NCBI GenBank assembly: GCA_022509005.1
Contig: JAFLUC010000026.1
Span: 1 to 32,105 of the forward strand
Length of the DNA stretch: 32,105 nt
Direction: 5' to 3'
Origin: Oscillospiraceae bacterium
Lineage (GTDB): Bacteria; Bacillota; Clostridia; UBA1381
The notes under the pieces were generated by a model. It had not been told where the DNA came from and searched no databases. It saw only the letters and a program-made list of their open reading frames with translations. The position numbers and the translations under genes were made by a program. Shown here piece by piece: positions 5,947 to 11,419 of this stretch (its first letter is position 1; each line of letters opens with the position of its first letter).

Positions 5947-6531
5947 ATGGCATTATAGACATATGCAAATCAAAGAACTGTGAAAATTCACAGAGAAAAA
6001 GCAACTACTGATTTTTTGGGAATAAAAAATGAAAACTGGAAAGCTGCAAGCCGTGATCTAAGCGCACATGCGCTAAAATTATATATGTATCTTGCTTCTA
6101 ATGCTAATAACTTTGAGTTAGCGTTATCACCAGCAGCAATACTAAAAGAAATAGGTATGGCAAGATCAACATATCATGACCAATTTCACATCTTAGAAAG
6201 TAAAGGTTATATCAAGCATTTGCGTGGTAACACCTACGAATTTTTTGAAACACCGCAGTCGAGCCACGACAACACCACAAAAGAGTTTTCAGACGGACAT
6301 GACTTTACGGCAGACGAATTACCTATACCGACAGCCGCTAATTCTGTATTGGCAGAGGATATAGAAATAAATAATAATAAATCACAAAATAATATAATAA
6401 ATAGTGAAAAAAGTCCAATAATAAAGTCATACAAGCCAAAAGAACAAGTAATATATATTAAATCTCCAGAAGCAAAAGGAACAAACAGACCAAAGCCAAT
6501 AGAGAGAAAAAAGCCTTTTAGTGATTTCTGA
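5947..6531 (+). CDS. Winged-helix replication-initiator-like protein with in-frame TAG at codon 4
   Basis: The AAAGGAG ribosome site points to ATG 5947, which reads Met-Ala-Leu-TAG-Thr-Tyr-Ala-Asn-Gln-Arg-Thr and then stays open to TGA at 6529-6531. The TYANQRTV-x-IHREK opening is, as I recall it, the normal N-terminus of this Clostridia plasmid/element family, so the TAG (5956-5958) falls inside the true gene. The only in-frame start after the TAG is GTG 5980, which has no ribosome site of its own. The body holds a winged-helix domain: FLGIKNENWKAASRDLSAHALKLYMYLASNA, then LSPAAILKEIGMARSTYHDQFHILESKGYI, the recognition helix. An Asn-rich tail follows. The likely role is DNA binding, either replication control or regulation. 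Either the TAG is read through (Gln fits), translation restarts at GTG, or the gene is broken. Confidence 0.65.
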
Positions 6532-6684
6532 TTGCGGCAGCCGCACGCTATAAATTCTGTTACTTCTGGATAAAGAGCAATCATATATAAAATCATGTAT
6601 CTTCTATAATTCCTTTTTTATCTGATATGACTTTTATATGATAGATAAGAGGCGCGGCAGCCGACACGCGGACATTCCTATCAT
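6532..6684. other. Convergent intergenic stretch with repeated GC-rich palindromes
   Basis: There is no ORF. Two copies of the GCGGCAGCCG motif lie here (6534-6544 and 6654-6663), in an otherwise AT-rich stretch, plus one CCAGAAG site on the minus strand (6563-6569). Confidence 0.5.
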
Positions 6685-6730
6685 AAAAAGAAAAAATCGC
6701 CTATAACGGCATTTTAAACCGTTATAGGCG
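6685..6730 (-). terminator. Strong terminator of the minus-strand nuclease operon
   Basis: The 12-bp arms CGCCTATAACGG (6698-6709) and its exact complement (6719-6730) enclose nine bases. On the minus strand the stem is followed by a T-run (6685-6697). It could also slow transcripts from the winged-helix gene on the other side. Confidence 0.85.
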
Positions 6731-6735
6731 TTGTG

Positions 6736-7014
6736 TTATAAGTTAATACTAATATTACCATTAAAGCCTTTCAGTAAATCGTCAAGAGCCTTTTCAACGC
6801 AATCATAGGCTTTTTCTTCAAGCTCTTTTTCAAGCTGTTTTTGAGCTTCAATTTCCTGTTGCTTCTGGCGGTGATAGTCAAGCATAAAATCGCGGTATTC
6901 TTGCTAAAAATTAAAAAATTCTTTGCTGTTAAATTCTTCTTTTGAAATTAAAGAACGTTTTAAATTTCTTTCGTGAAATTCCATAAGTTTTTTATTATAT
7001 TCTCTTTCCGTCAT
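6736..7014 (-). CDS. Small coiled-coil protein with in-frame TAG at codon 37
   Basis: ATG 7014 overlaps the TGA of the upstream nuclease gene (ATGA). The frame runs to TAA at 6736-6738, 92 residues, with one interruption, TAG at 6904-6906. Before it: MTEREYNKKLMEFHERN and on to EFFNF. After it: QEYRDFMLDYHRQKQQEIEA, then a heptad-rich Glu/Lys/Gln helix and LDDLLKGFNGNISINL. The reading on both sides is charged, helical and continuous, which suggests one protein with Gln or a similar residue at the TAG. No family is recognised; its place after a ribbon-helix-helix and a nuclease gene suggests an accessory factor. If TAG is a true stop, only a 36-residue peptide is made. No internal start has a good ribosome site. 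Confidence 0.6.
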
Positions 7015-7475
7015 TCGGTTTCAATCCTTTCTGTAATTTCTTCTAATTCTGCTATTGGAATAAAGGCAATAACGCTTGTTTTATATGCGTTACGCTGCTG
7101 CCGCGTTTCGATATTCTGTTTATTTTTATAGTAGTATTCGCGCAAATCTTCTGTATTGATTTTATATAAAATTCCGTTGACCTTATCAACAAAAACAAGA
7201 CAATTTGCAGCAGTGGTATGAAACCAACCATTATAATTTCTTTCAACATTTGCAGTTAGTTCAATACAGATTTTATTTTCTGTATAAGTGCAAGTTTGAG
7301 TTTTTACTTCATAGCTGATATTATCAATCAGAAGATCAATATCCTGCTGCTAATATTCCTTATCTTCACTTACATCAATAAGAGCGCAACCTAAACCGCA
7401 ATAATAGTCATATACTATCTATTCGCCGCATTTGCCTTTTGCCTTGTCGCGTAAAAAATCATTTTCAAAAGCCAT
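7011..7475 (-). CDS. PD-(D/E)XK-like nuclease with in-frame TAG at codons 19 and 42
   Basis: ATG 7475 lies inside the end of the upstream ribbon-helix-helix gene (11-bp overlap). The frame runs 155 codons to TGA at 7011-7013, broken only by TAG at 7419-7421 and 7350-7352. After the second TAG comes QQDIDLLIDNISYEVKTQ: Asp45/Asp47, then Glu56-Val-Lys58, the spacing of a PD-(D/E)XK nuclease core. ICIELTANVE and NYNGWFHTTAANCLVFVD follow, again typical of small restriction-like nucleases that start with an FEN/YYxxxG helix. Both TAGs precede the active site, so a strict stop would leave 18 residues and no enzyme. Gln fits at both places, as homologous nucleases commonly have a polar residue just before the DID motif (my recollection of the family). 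It is either recoded or a pseudogene; sequence alone cannot settle it. Confidence 0.6.
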
Positions 7476-7620
7476 TACGCGTACCGCCTTTTTGTATTGT
7501 TTCTTCCAGAAGTAAACGGATATAATCACCTAATTTGCGCTTGCTTCTGGCTGCTAATGCGGAATAGGTGTTATATGTAGCTTCATCAACGCGGAAACTA
7601 ATTGTTTTATTTTTTCTCAA
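7465..7620 (-). CDS. Ribbon-helix-helix DNA-binding protein
   Basis: TTG 7620 is chosen because an in-frame TAA stands directly before it and AAAGGA lies ten bases upstream. The 51-residue product reads LRKNKTISFRVDEATYNTY, then SALAARSKRKLGDYIRLLLEET. A basic strand followed by two helices is the Arc/CopG/MobC ribbon-helix-helix pattern. Such proteins repress their own operon or, as MobC/TraM-like factors, bind an origin of transfer. It is first in a three-gene minus-strand operon with overlapping ends (nuclease, then coiled-coil protein), and a GC-rich folded zone lies 120-250 bp upstream. The operator candidates are dyads at 7651-7673 and 7698-7720. The fold is fairly sure; relaxosome versus repressor is open. 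Confidence 0.7.
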   Translation of the reverse strand: MRKNKTISFRVDEATYNTYSALAARSKRKLGDYIRLLLEETIQKGGTRNGF

Positions 7621-7650
7621 TTAGAATCAGTCCTTTCATTATATTTTTAA

Positions 7651-7673
7651 GAGATAGAACATTGTTGTATCTC
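7651..7673 (-). promoter_or_regulatory. 5' leader hairpin of the nuclease operon, third alike
   Basis: On the minus strand GAGATA and TATCTC flank 11 bases and are followed by TTAAAAATATAATG and the AAAGGA ribosome site. This matches the layout of leaders 3984-4004 and 5899-5919. It could instead be an operator of the ribbon-helix-helix protein. Confidence 0.45.
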
Positions 7674-7919
7674 TCAGAAATATATAAAAATTGTAGTGGA
7701 CACATTGAAAAACTTTGTCCAAAAATGCTTGCACAAAATTTTTATTGATTTAGTGAGGGAACAGACCGCGCAAAGCAGGTATAAGGCGCGTTTTGTCTTG
7801 CTGCCCGAATTATAGCCGCCCCTACATGGTTTCTCTTGTGTCGGCTCTTCCGCCCCAAGGGGCGAGCTTTTTTATACCACAGAGCTGCAACCGCAAATAA
7901 CTCCTTTTGCCTTTGGAAC
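7674..7919. other. Non-coding GC-rich folded zone, candidate oriT or small RNA
   Basis: There is no ORF that I can support. A dyad GGACA/TGTCC (within 7698-7720) lies nearest the ribbon-helix-helix operon. From about 7752 the sequence turns GC-rich in an AT-rich element: CGCGC (7757-7762) faces GCGCG (7775-7780), more CG-rich short repeats follow, and at 7851-7873 there is a plus-strand terminator with no gene before it. Position next to a ribbon-helix-helix gene, composition and folds would suit a mobilisation origin; a plus-strand small RNA ending at the terminator is the alternative. Confidence 0.4.
7851..7873 (+). terminator. Orphan plus-strand terminator
   Basis: CGCCCC (7851-7856) and GGGGCG (7859-7864) form a tight six-pair stem followed after AGC by TTTTTT. 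No plus-strand gene precedes it for more than 1.3 kb, so it points to a non-coding plus-strand transcript. Confidence 0.65.
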
Positions 7920-7948
7920 AAAAAAGAGGCAGCAAATATCTGCCCCTC
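7920..7948 (-). terminator. Terminator of the membrane/zinc-ribbon gene
   Basis: GAGGCAG (7926-7932) pairs with CTGC plus CCTC (7940-7948) with a small bulge. On the minus strand the stem is followed by a T-run (7920-7925). It lies 72 bp after the stop codon of the gene at 8020-8409. Confidence 0.65.
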
Positions 7949-8019
7949 GGATATTGGATTTTTGCAACTCTAATTTATTAAAGTTATCGGTGTTAAAAAT
8001 AAAAAATACAAAACAGCTT

Positions 8020-8409
8020 TTATTTATTACCGCAATATGGACATGGGGATCTATCTATAAATTTTCCGCAATAATTGCAAGCCCACCTGTGTGGAGTATT
8101 TCCATTTTCTGTATTTTTGTTAGAATATGATTTTTTTTCGTTTAAGTATGGCTCTTCTTTGCGCGAATATAGTTTTTCAACTTTCAAAATTAAGAGATCT
8201 GTGTTCTCTATTAAATGTCCAAAACCATAAAGAGTAAAAGAAGAAACCCAAGAAACTAAAGAACCTATCACAATAACTATAACACCTAAAAAAGCTAAAT
8301 CATCATCAGTTGCTATCATTACTATACCAGAAATGACAGAGCCAATAATCCCTATCCAGCATACAACCTGTGCTAATGTTTTTATTTTTCCGCCTATATT
8401 ATCAAACAT
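8020..8409 (-). CDS. Two-helix membrane protein with C-terminal zinc ribbon
   Basis: The 129-residue protein has two hydrophobic segments (about 13-33 and 38-62), then a charged linker of some 45 residues. Its C-terminal CNYCGK...CPYCGNK holds four cysteines (about 111, 114, 123, 126) in two CxxC pairs, a rubredoxin-like or zinc-ribbon knuckle. The ribosome site AAGGAGTG lies seven bases before ATG 8409. Such membrane-plus-zinc-ribbon proteins are common and mostly uncharacterised; the ribbon should lie in the cytoplasm. It stands alone, with a terminator after it and a hairpin zone before it, so the sequence offers no partner. The gene is certain; the function is unknown. Confidence 0.75.
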   Translation of the reverse strand: MFDNIGGKIKTLAQVVCWIGIIGSVISGIVMIATDDDLAFLGVIVIVIGSLVSWVSSFTLYGFGHLIENTDLLILKVEKLYSRKEEPYLNEKKSYSNKNTENGNTPHRWACNYCGKFIDRSPCPYCGNK

Positions 8410-8522
8410 ATACTATCACTCCTTGAAATCTTATATTCTTTGTCTTAAAATTGTATCTATCATTTGCCACATTTACGGCTTGCGGCTGCCGCTTCTCCTT
8501 TCCACCAATAGTCCATGCAATT

Positions 8523-8557
8523 AAAAAAAGCGTGATATATAAATCTAATACCACGCT
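8523..8557 (-). terminator. Minus-strand terminator in the folded zone
   Basis: AGCGTG (8529-8534) pairs with CACGCT (8552-8557). The minus strand runs into TTTTTTTAA (8521-8528). No minus-strand gene precedes it, so it again points to a non-coding transcript from the 8560-8770 area. Confidence 0.55.
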
Positions 8558-8586
8558 TAAAAAAACGCAGCCTTAGATTTCATGTC

Positions 8587-8747
8587 ACCACAACAATAAT
8601 CTCAAAATATGGATATTACACAGCCATACCATATTGAAGCCTGCGTTTTTTACAAAACACAAAACAGCTGTGCAATACCTAAATAGGTAACACGAAAAAA
8701 GATACTCGTAGAAATATCCAGATTTATTTTGAAATTATTGTTGTGGT
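8587..8747. repeat. Imperfect inverted repeat, arms of ~30 bp
   Basis: Arm 8587-8616 begins ACCACAACAATAAT and arm 8714-8747 ends with its exact complement, with one substitution and a few inserted bases further in. The interval of about 97 bp contains a terminator-like stem and a palindrome. Confidence 0.75.
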
Positions 8748-8887
8748 ATCCTTATTATACCACATTTTCACCATAAGTCAACAGTTATTTGCGCGAACGG
8801 CTTACCACCGCGCACAAATATTTTATTATAACAATTTGTATATTTTTCTCTTCCGCCGTGCGGAGGGCATAAAATCAATATAAGTTA

Positions 8888-8916
8888 TTGCAAAAATCCA
8901 AAAGGAATGATATTAT
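8888..8916 (+). promoter_or_regulatory. Promoter of the WYL regulator
   Basis: TTGCAA (8888-8893), a 17-bp spacer and TATTAT (8911-8916). It overlaps an upstream in-frame TTG, which therefore cannot be the start codon of the regulator. Confidence 0.65.
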
Positions 8917-8950
8917 AGATATAATTACCGATAGACAAGGAGCGGAATAT

Positions 8951-9988
8951 ATGCCAAAAACGAAGAACCAAAAGCTAAAGATACTATACGTTGCAAAATA
9001 TCTGCTTGAAAATTCAGATGAAAACCACCCTGTAGTAACAGATAAGATTGTTGATTATCTTGAAAAATGCGGAATATCTGCCGAAAAACGCAGCGTTTAC
9101 AAAGATATAAATGTTTTAGCAACCGATATTGATAATGGCGGTGATTTAGGAATTGAGATAATACGCGGACATAGAAATATGTATAGGCTGCTGTCAAGAC
9201 CATTTGATTTTGATGATTTGCGGCTGTTGGCGCAATGCGTTTATTCAATGAAATTTATTCCAGAAGCACAAGCGAAAAAATTGATAAATGTTTTAGGTAA
9301 ATTTTGCAGCAAACATCAAGCTAATGATTTAAAATCAGAAACTATTCTATGTGATAGAGTAAAATCTAAGCAGAAAGGCACAATGCAGATTATCAGTGCC
9401 ATAAATACGGCTATGGCAAAGCAGCAAGACGGCAAGCCGCACACTCCGCAAAAAATAAGCTTTAAATATTTAAAATACACTATTAATAATGTTCATCAGC
9501 AAGTAGAACGCAGAAAAGGAAATACTTATAAGGTAAGTCCTTATAAAATGATTATCAATGACGGCAACTATTACCTATTGGCATTTGATGATAAAGATCA
9601 GGCTTTTCGCACATATAGAATTGACCGCATGAAAAATCTGAAAATCCTTGACGAACCAAGAAACGGTGAAGATGTTTTTGCGGAAATTGATTTAACTACA
9701 TATACACGCCGCGTATTTGGTATGTATGGCGGCGCAAAAGAAACCGTAACAATGCGCTTTATAAATCCATTGCTTGACACTGTTGTTGACCGTTTCGGAA
9801 CAGGCGCACACATATTATATATGCCAGATGATAAAAGTCATTTTAAGGTTATTACAGATGTTGAGATAAGCAAGCAATTTTTCGGTTGGATTTGTGGTTT
9901 TGGTAATGAAGCTGTTATAGAAAGTCCTCAAAACGTGGTTGAACAGTTTAACGCACATATTGAAAAGATACAAAATAAATATAAATAA
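8951..9988 (+). CDS. WYL-domain transcriptional regulator
   Basis: The start is ATG 8951, after AAGGAG and downstream of the promoter -10 box; the product has 345 residues. An N-terminal winged helix-turn-helix (about 1-75) includes KILYVAKYLLENSDENHPV and the recognition region SAEKRSVYKDINVLA. The middle WYL domain (about 150-235) shows KISFKYLKYTI, TYKVSPYKMIINDGNYYLLAFDD and RTYRIDRM, the ligand-binding Sm-like fold. A C-terminal WCX-type segment follows (FGMYGGAKETVTMRF to the end). Proteins of this build sense nucleotides or nucleic-acid products and often control phage-defence and mobile-element genes. It is transcribed alone toward the convergent integrase gene, with a terminator between. 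It probably controls the element's own genes, which is inferred from location. Confidence 0.88.
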   Translation: MPKTKNQKLKILYVAKYLLENSDENHPVVTDKIVDYLEKCGISAEKRSVYKDINVLATDIDNGGDLGIEIIRGHRNMYRLLSRPFDFDDLRLLAQCVYSMKFIPEAQAKKLINVLGKFCSKHQANDLKSETILCDRVKSKQKGTMQIISAINTAMAKQQDGKPHTPQKISFKYLKYTINNVHQQVERRKGNTYKVSPYKMIINDGNYYLLAFDDKDQAFRTYRIDRMKNLKILDEPRNGEDVFAEIDLTTYTRRVFGMYGGAKETVTMRFINPLLDTVVDRFGTGAHILYMPDDKSHFKVITDVEISKQFFGWICGFGNEAVIESPQNVVEQFNAHIEKIQNKYK

Positions 9989-9990
9989 TA

Positions 9991-10027
9991 AAAGGTAGTC
10001 AAAGGTTAATGCTTTTGACTACCTTGT
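9991..10027 (+). terminator. Terminator between WYL regulator and integrase
   Basis: AAGGTAGTCAAA (from 9992) and its complement (ending 10024) form a long stem with a short loop between the convergent genes. Confidence 0.75.
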
Positions 10028-10037
10028 TCTAATTTGT

Positions 10038-10072
10038 TCCGATTTAATCCGAATAGTTCCGAATAGCTCCGA
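10038..10072. repeat. Four TCCGA boxes at exact 10-bp period
   Basis: TCCGA occurs at 10038, 10048, 10058 and 10068; the two middle units read TCCGAATAGT and TCCGAATAGC. A repeat of one helical turn just after the integrase stop codon suggests a protein-binding array, for example for a recombination factor. Confidence 0.65.
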
Positions 10073-10083
10073 CTTCTTTCGTT

Positions 10084-11049
10084 TTATTCTATTTTCAGAT
10101 GTTTTGGATTGTTTAGTTCATCACTATTGGATTTGATGATTTGTTCCAGAGGATTGAAGCGTTCATAGTCTTTTGCTAAATCTGCGCCGTATAAGTTCGC
10201 ATAATGCAGCGTCATTTCAAGCGTTTTATGACCTAATAGCTTCTGGAGCTGCGCTACTCCGCCACCTGCAAGAAGATAATTTTTAGCAAAGGTGTGACGG
10301 AATAGATGAACAGATGACTTTGTTACATCTCTGCTTCTGTTGTAAAGGCGTATTTCCTGTTGGATAGTGCGTACACACCATTGTTTTAAATCTCTGTTAG
10401 GAAACAAATAATCATCATCTGAATGCAGCCATAATGATAAATACTTTTTTAAGACCTTTTCCAATTCAGATGTTATAGGTATAATCTGCTGCTTGCGGTT
10501 TTTTGTGTGGCGCAGCCTTACCGTATGCGCTTCAAAATCAACGTCAGATATTTTAATATTTACAACGGTGCGCACTCTGTTACCTGTTGCAATAAAATAG
10601 TTTACTAAAGCCCAGTTGCGCCAATCGCTCCATTTGTTTGATTTTGGCTGCGCTAACAGCCTTTTTAACTCTGATGTTGTGTATGCTTCTTTTGGTTCTG
10701 CGTCAGACTTCATAAGGCAAAACTTGAATGGCTTCATGTATTCTCTATCCATACAGAAATATAAGAATACGCGAAAGCCTCTTAAATGTGTATTAATGGT
10801 TGTTGCTTTTCGTGCCTTTTGCTGCTGCTCCTGATAGATTACATTTTCAATGTAGTCTAAATCAATTTCTGATAGGTATTCAACAGGATAATTTTCTTTA
10901 AAGAATTTTAAAGTTGACCTGTAATACTCTAACGTCAAAGGACTTAAATTTTTTACAATACAGTGCTTGTAAAACTTTTCCGCTGCGTCAGCATATTTCA
11001 TGCCGCCATACAAATTTTCTTCATTGATAATTGTTGTTAATCGTGCCAT
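10084..11049 (-). CDS. Tyrosine integrase of the element
   Basis: This 321-residue site-specific recombinase has an N-terminal SAM-like core-binding domain (about 17-105, YADAAEKFYKHCIVKNLSP) and a C-terminal catalytic domain. Catalytic residues are visible: Arg158 in ATGNRVR, Lys183 in the HTKNRK hairpin, His248 and Arg251 in HLFRH, His274 in LLGH and nucleophile Tyr283 in LHYANLY. It lies 114 bp from the intact tRNA-Leu gene and reads away from it, the usual place for an enzyme that uses the tRNA 3' end as its target. The 59-bp repeat at both ends supports tRNA-Leu as its site. The ribosome site is TAGGAG before ATG 11049. No excisionase gene is recognised. Family and function are nearly certain. 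Confidence 0.95.
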   Translation of the reverse strand: MARLTTIINEENLYGGMKYADAAEKFYKHCIVKNLSPLTLEYYRSTLKFFKENYPVEYLSEIDLDYIENVIYQEQQQKARKATTINTHLRGFRVFLYFCMDREYMKPFKFCLMKSDAEPKEAYTTSELKRLLAQPKSNKWSDWRNWALVNYFIATGNRVRTVVNIKISDVDFEAHTVRLRHTKNRKQQIIPITSELEKVLKKYLSLWLHSDDDYLFPNRDLKQWCVRTIQQEIRLYNRSRDVTKSSVHLFRHTFAKNYLLAGGGVAQLQKLLGHKTLEMTLHYANLYGADLAKDYERFNPLEQIIKSNSDELNNPKHLKIE

Positions 11050-11112
11050 AATTTTTTACTCCTAAGATTTTTTCTTTAAAAAACACCACAAAAGCAAGCA
11101 AAAAATCTTATG

Positions 11113-11156
11113 TGTAAAATAAAACAGGCTTTATGCGAATAACCGCATAAAGCCTG
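11113..11156 (-). terminator. Terminator supplied by the element to tRNA-Leu
   Basis: Thirteen-base arms (CAGGCTTTATGCG, 11125-11137, and its complement ending 11156) are followed on the minus strand by a T-rich run (11113-11124). The element thus brings a new 3' end and a new terminator for the host tRNA, replacing the one stranded at 1483-1540. Confidence 0.8.
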
Positions 11157-11163
11157 AAATACC

Positions 11164-11248
11164 TGGTGCAGATGGCGGGACTTGAACCCGCACGGAGTTA
11201 CCCACATGAACCTGAATCATGCGCGTCTGCCGATTCCGCCACATCTGC
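11164..11248 (-). tRNA. tRNA-Leu (anticodon CAG), restored by the element
   Basis: The minus strand reads an 85-nt class II tRNA. It starts GCAGATGTGGCGGAAT and has an anticodon stem CATGA/TCATG around loop TTCAGGT with CAG, a long variable arm, the T-arm GGGTTCAAGTCCC, acceptor pairing GCAGATG/CATCTGC, and an encoded CCA. The 3' 59 bases are the element's copy. The 5' part and promoter side are chromosomal. Confidence 0.95.
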
Positions 11249-11280
11249 ATTTATTGAACTATAATATTATAACAGAACTG

Positions 11281-11314
11281 ATCCGAAAAATCAAGTGTTT
11301 TTTCGGATTTTTTT
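11281..11314 (+). terminator. Hairpin with T-run between tRNA-Leu and gltX
   Basis: ATCCGAAAAA (11281-11290) pairs with TTTTTCGGAT (11299-11308), followed by TTTTTT on the plus strand. It would stop antisense transcription leaving the element before the gltX promoter. Confidence 0.65.
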
Positions 11315-11343
11315 CATTATTTAGGATTATTTCGGATTTGGAC

Positions 11344-11372
11344 TTGATATTTTGTTATAAATGCGTTATAAT
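11344..11372 (+). promoter_or_regulatory. Promoter of the gltX operon
   Basis: TTGATA (11344-11349), a 17-bp spacer and TATAAT (11367-11372). The leader of about 40 nt is too short for a T-box riboswitch. Confidence 0.75.
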
Positions 11373-11419
11373 GAAAATGTATAGGTATATTTTGATGTAA
11401 AGGAAGGGTATATGAATTA

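Larger units (their letters stand above)
8410..8887. other. Long non-coding zone dense in inverted repeats
   Basis: There is no gene. In order it holds: a GCGGCTGCCGC motif (8482-8492); a minus-strand terminator (8523-8557); outer arms CGCAGCC (near 8565) and GCCTGCG (near 8640) followed by TTTTTT; a ~30-bp imperfect inverted repeat (8587-8616 with 8714-8747); a small ACCTA/TAGGT palindrome (8679-8690); and an 8-bp stem TGTGGTAT/ATACCACA (8742-8764). Parts of the sequence have two possible pairing partners, which fits a switching RNA, a counter-transcript pair or a replication origin. Confidence 0.5.
1546..11222. mobile_element. Integrative element in tRNA-Leu(CAG), about 9.7 kb
   Basis: A 59-bp exact direct repeat at 1546-1604 and 11164-11222 marks the ends. 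The right copy completes a full tRNA-Leu gene; the left copy is only the tRNA 3' part. A tyrosine integrase lies just inside the right end. The contents are a cargo cassette, tandem unknown proteins, a serine recombinase, a winged-helix protein, a ribbon-helix-helix/nuclease/coiled-coil operon, a membrane zinc-ribbon protein and a WYL regulator. Base composition is more AT-rich than the core genes to the right. There is no relaxase, coupling protein, secretion gene or phage structural gene, so it is not self-conjugative; it may be mobilised in trans or satellite-like. The exact crossover point inside the 59 bp cannot be read from sequence alone. Confidence 0.88.

Noticed and set aside
6736-7475. 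TAG as pyrrolysine
   Set aside because: No pyl genes or PYLIS context are visible and the proteins are not methyltransferases of the Pyl-using families.
8888-8950. TTG 8888 as start of the WYL regulator
   Set aside because: The TTG is the -35 box of the likely promoter; ATG 8951 has AAGGAG and gives the normal family N-terminus.
1605-11163. A suppressor tRNA encoded by the element
   Set aside because: I looked on both strands for a GGTTCGA-type T-arm with a CTA anticodon loop in the non-coding stretches and found none; any suppressor must be elsewhere.
11249-11419. T-box riboswitch before gltX
   Set aside because: The predicted leader is about 40 nt and has no T-box sequence or specifier stem.
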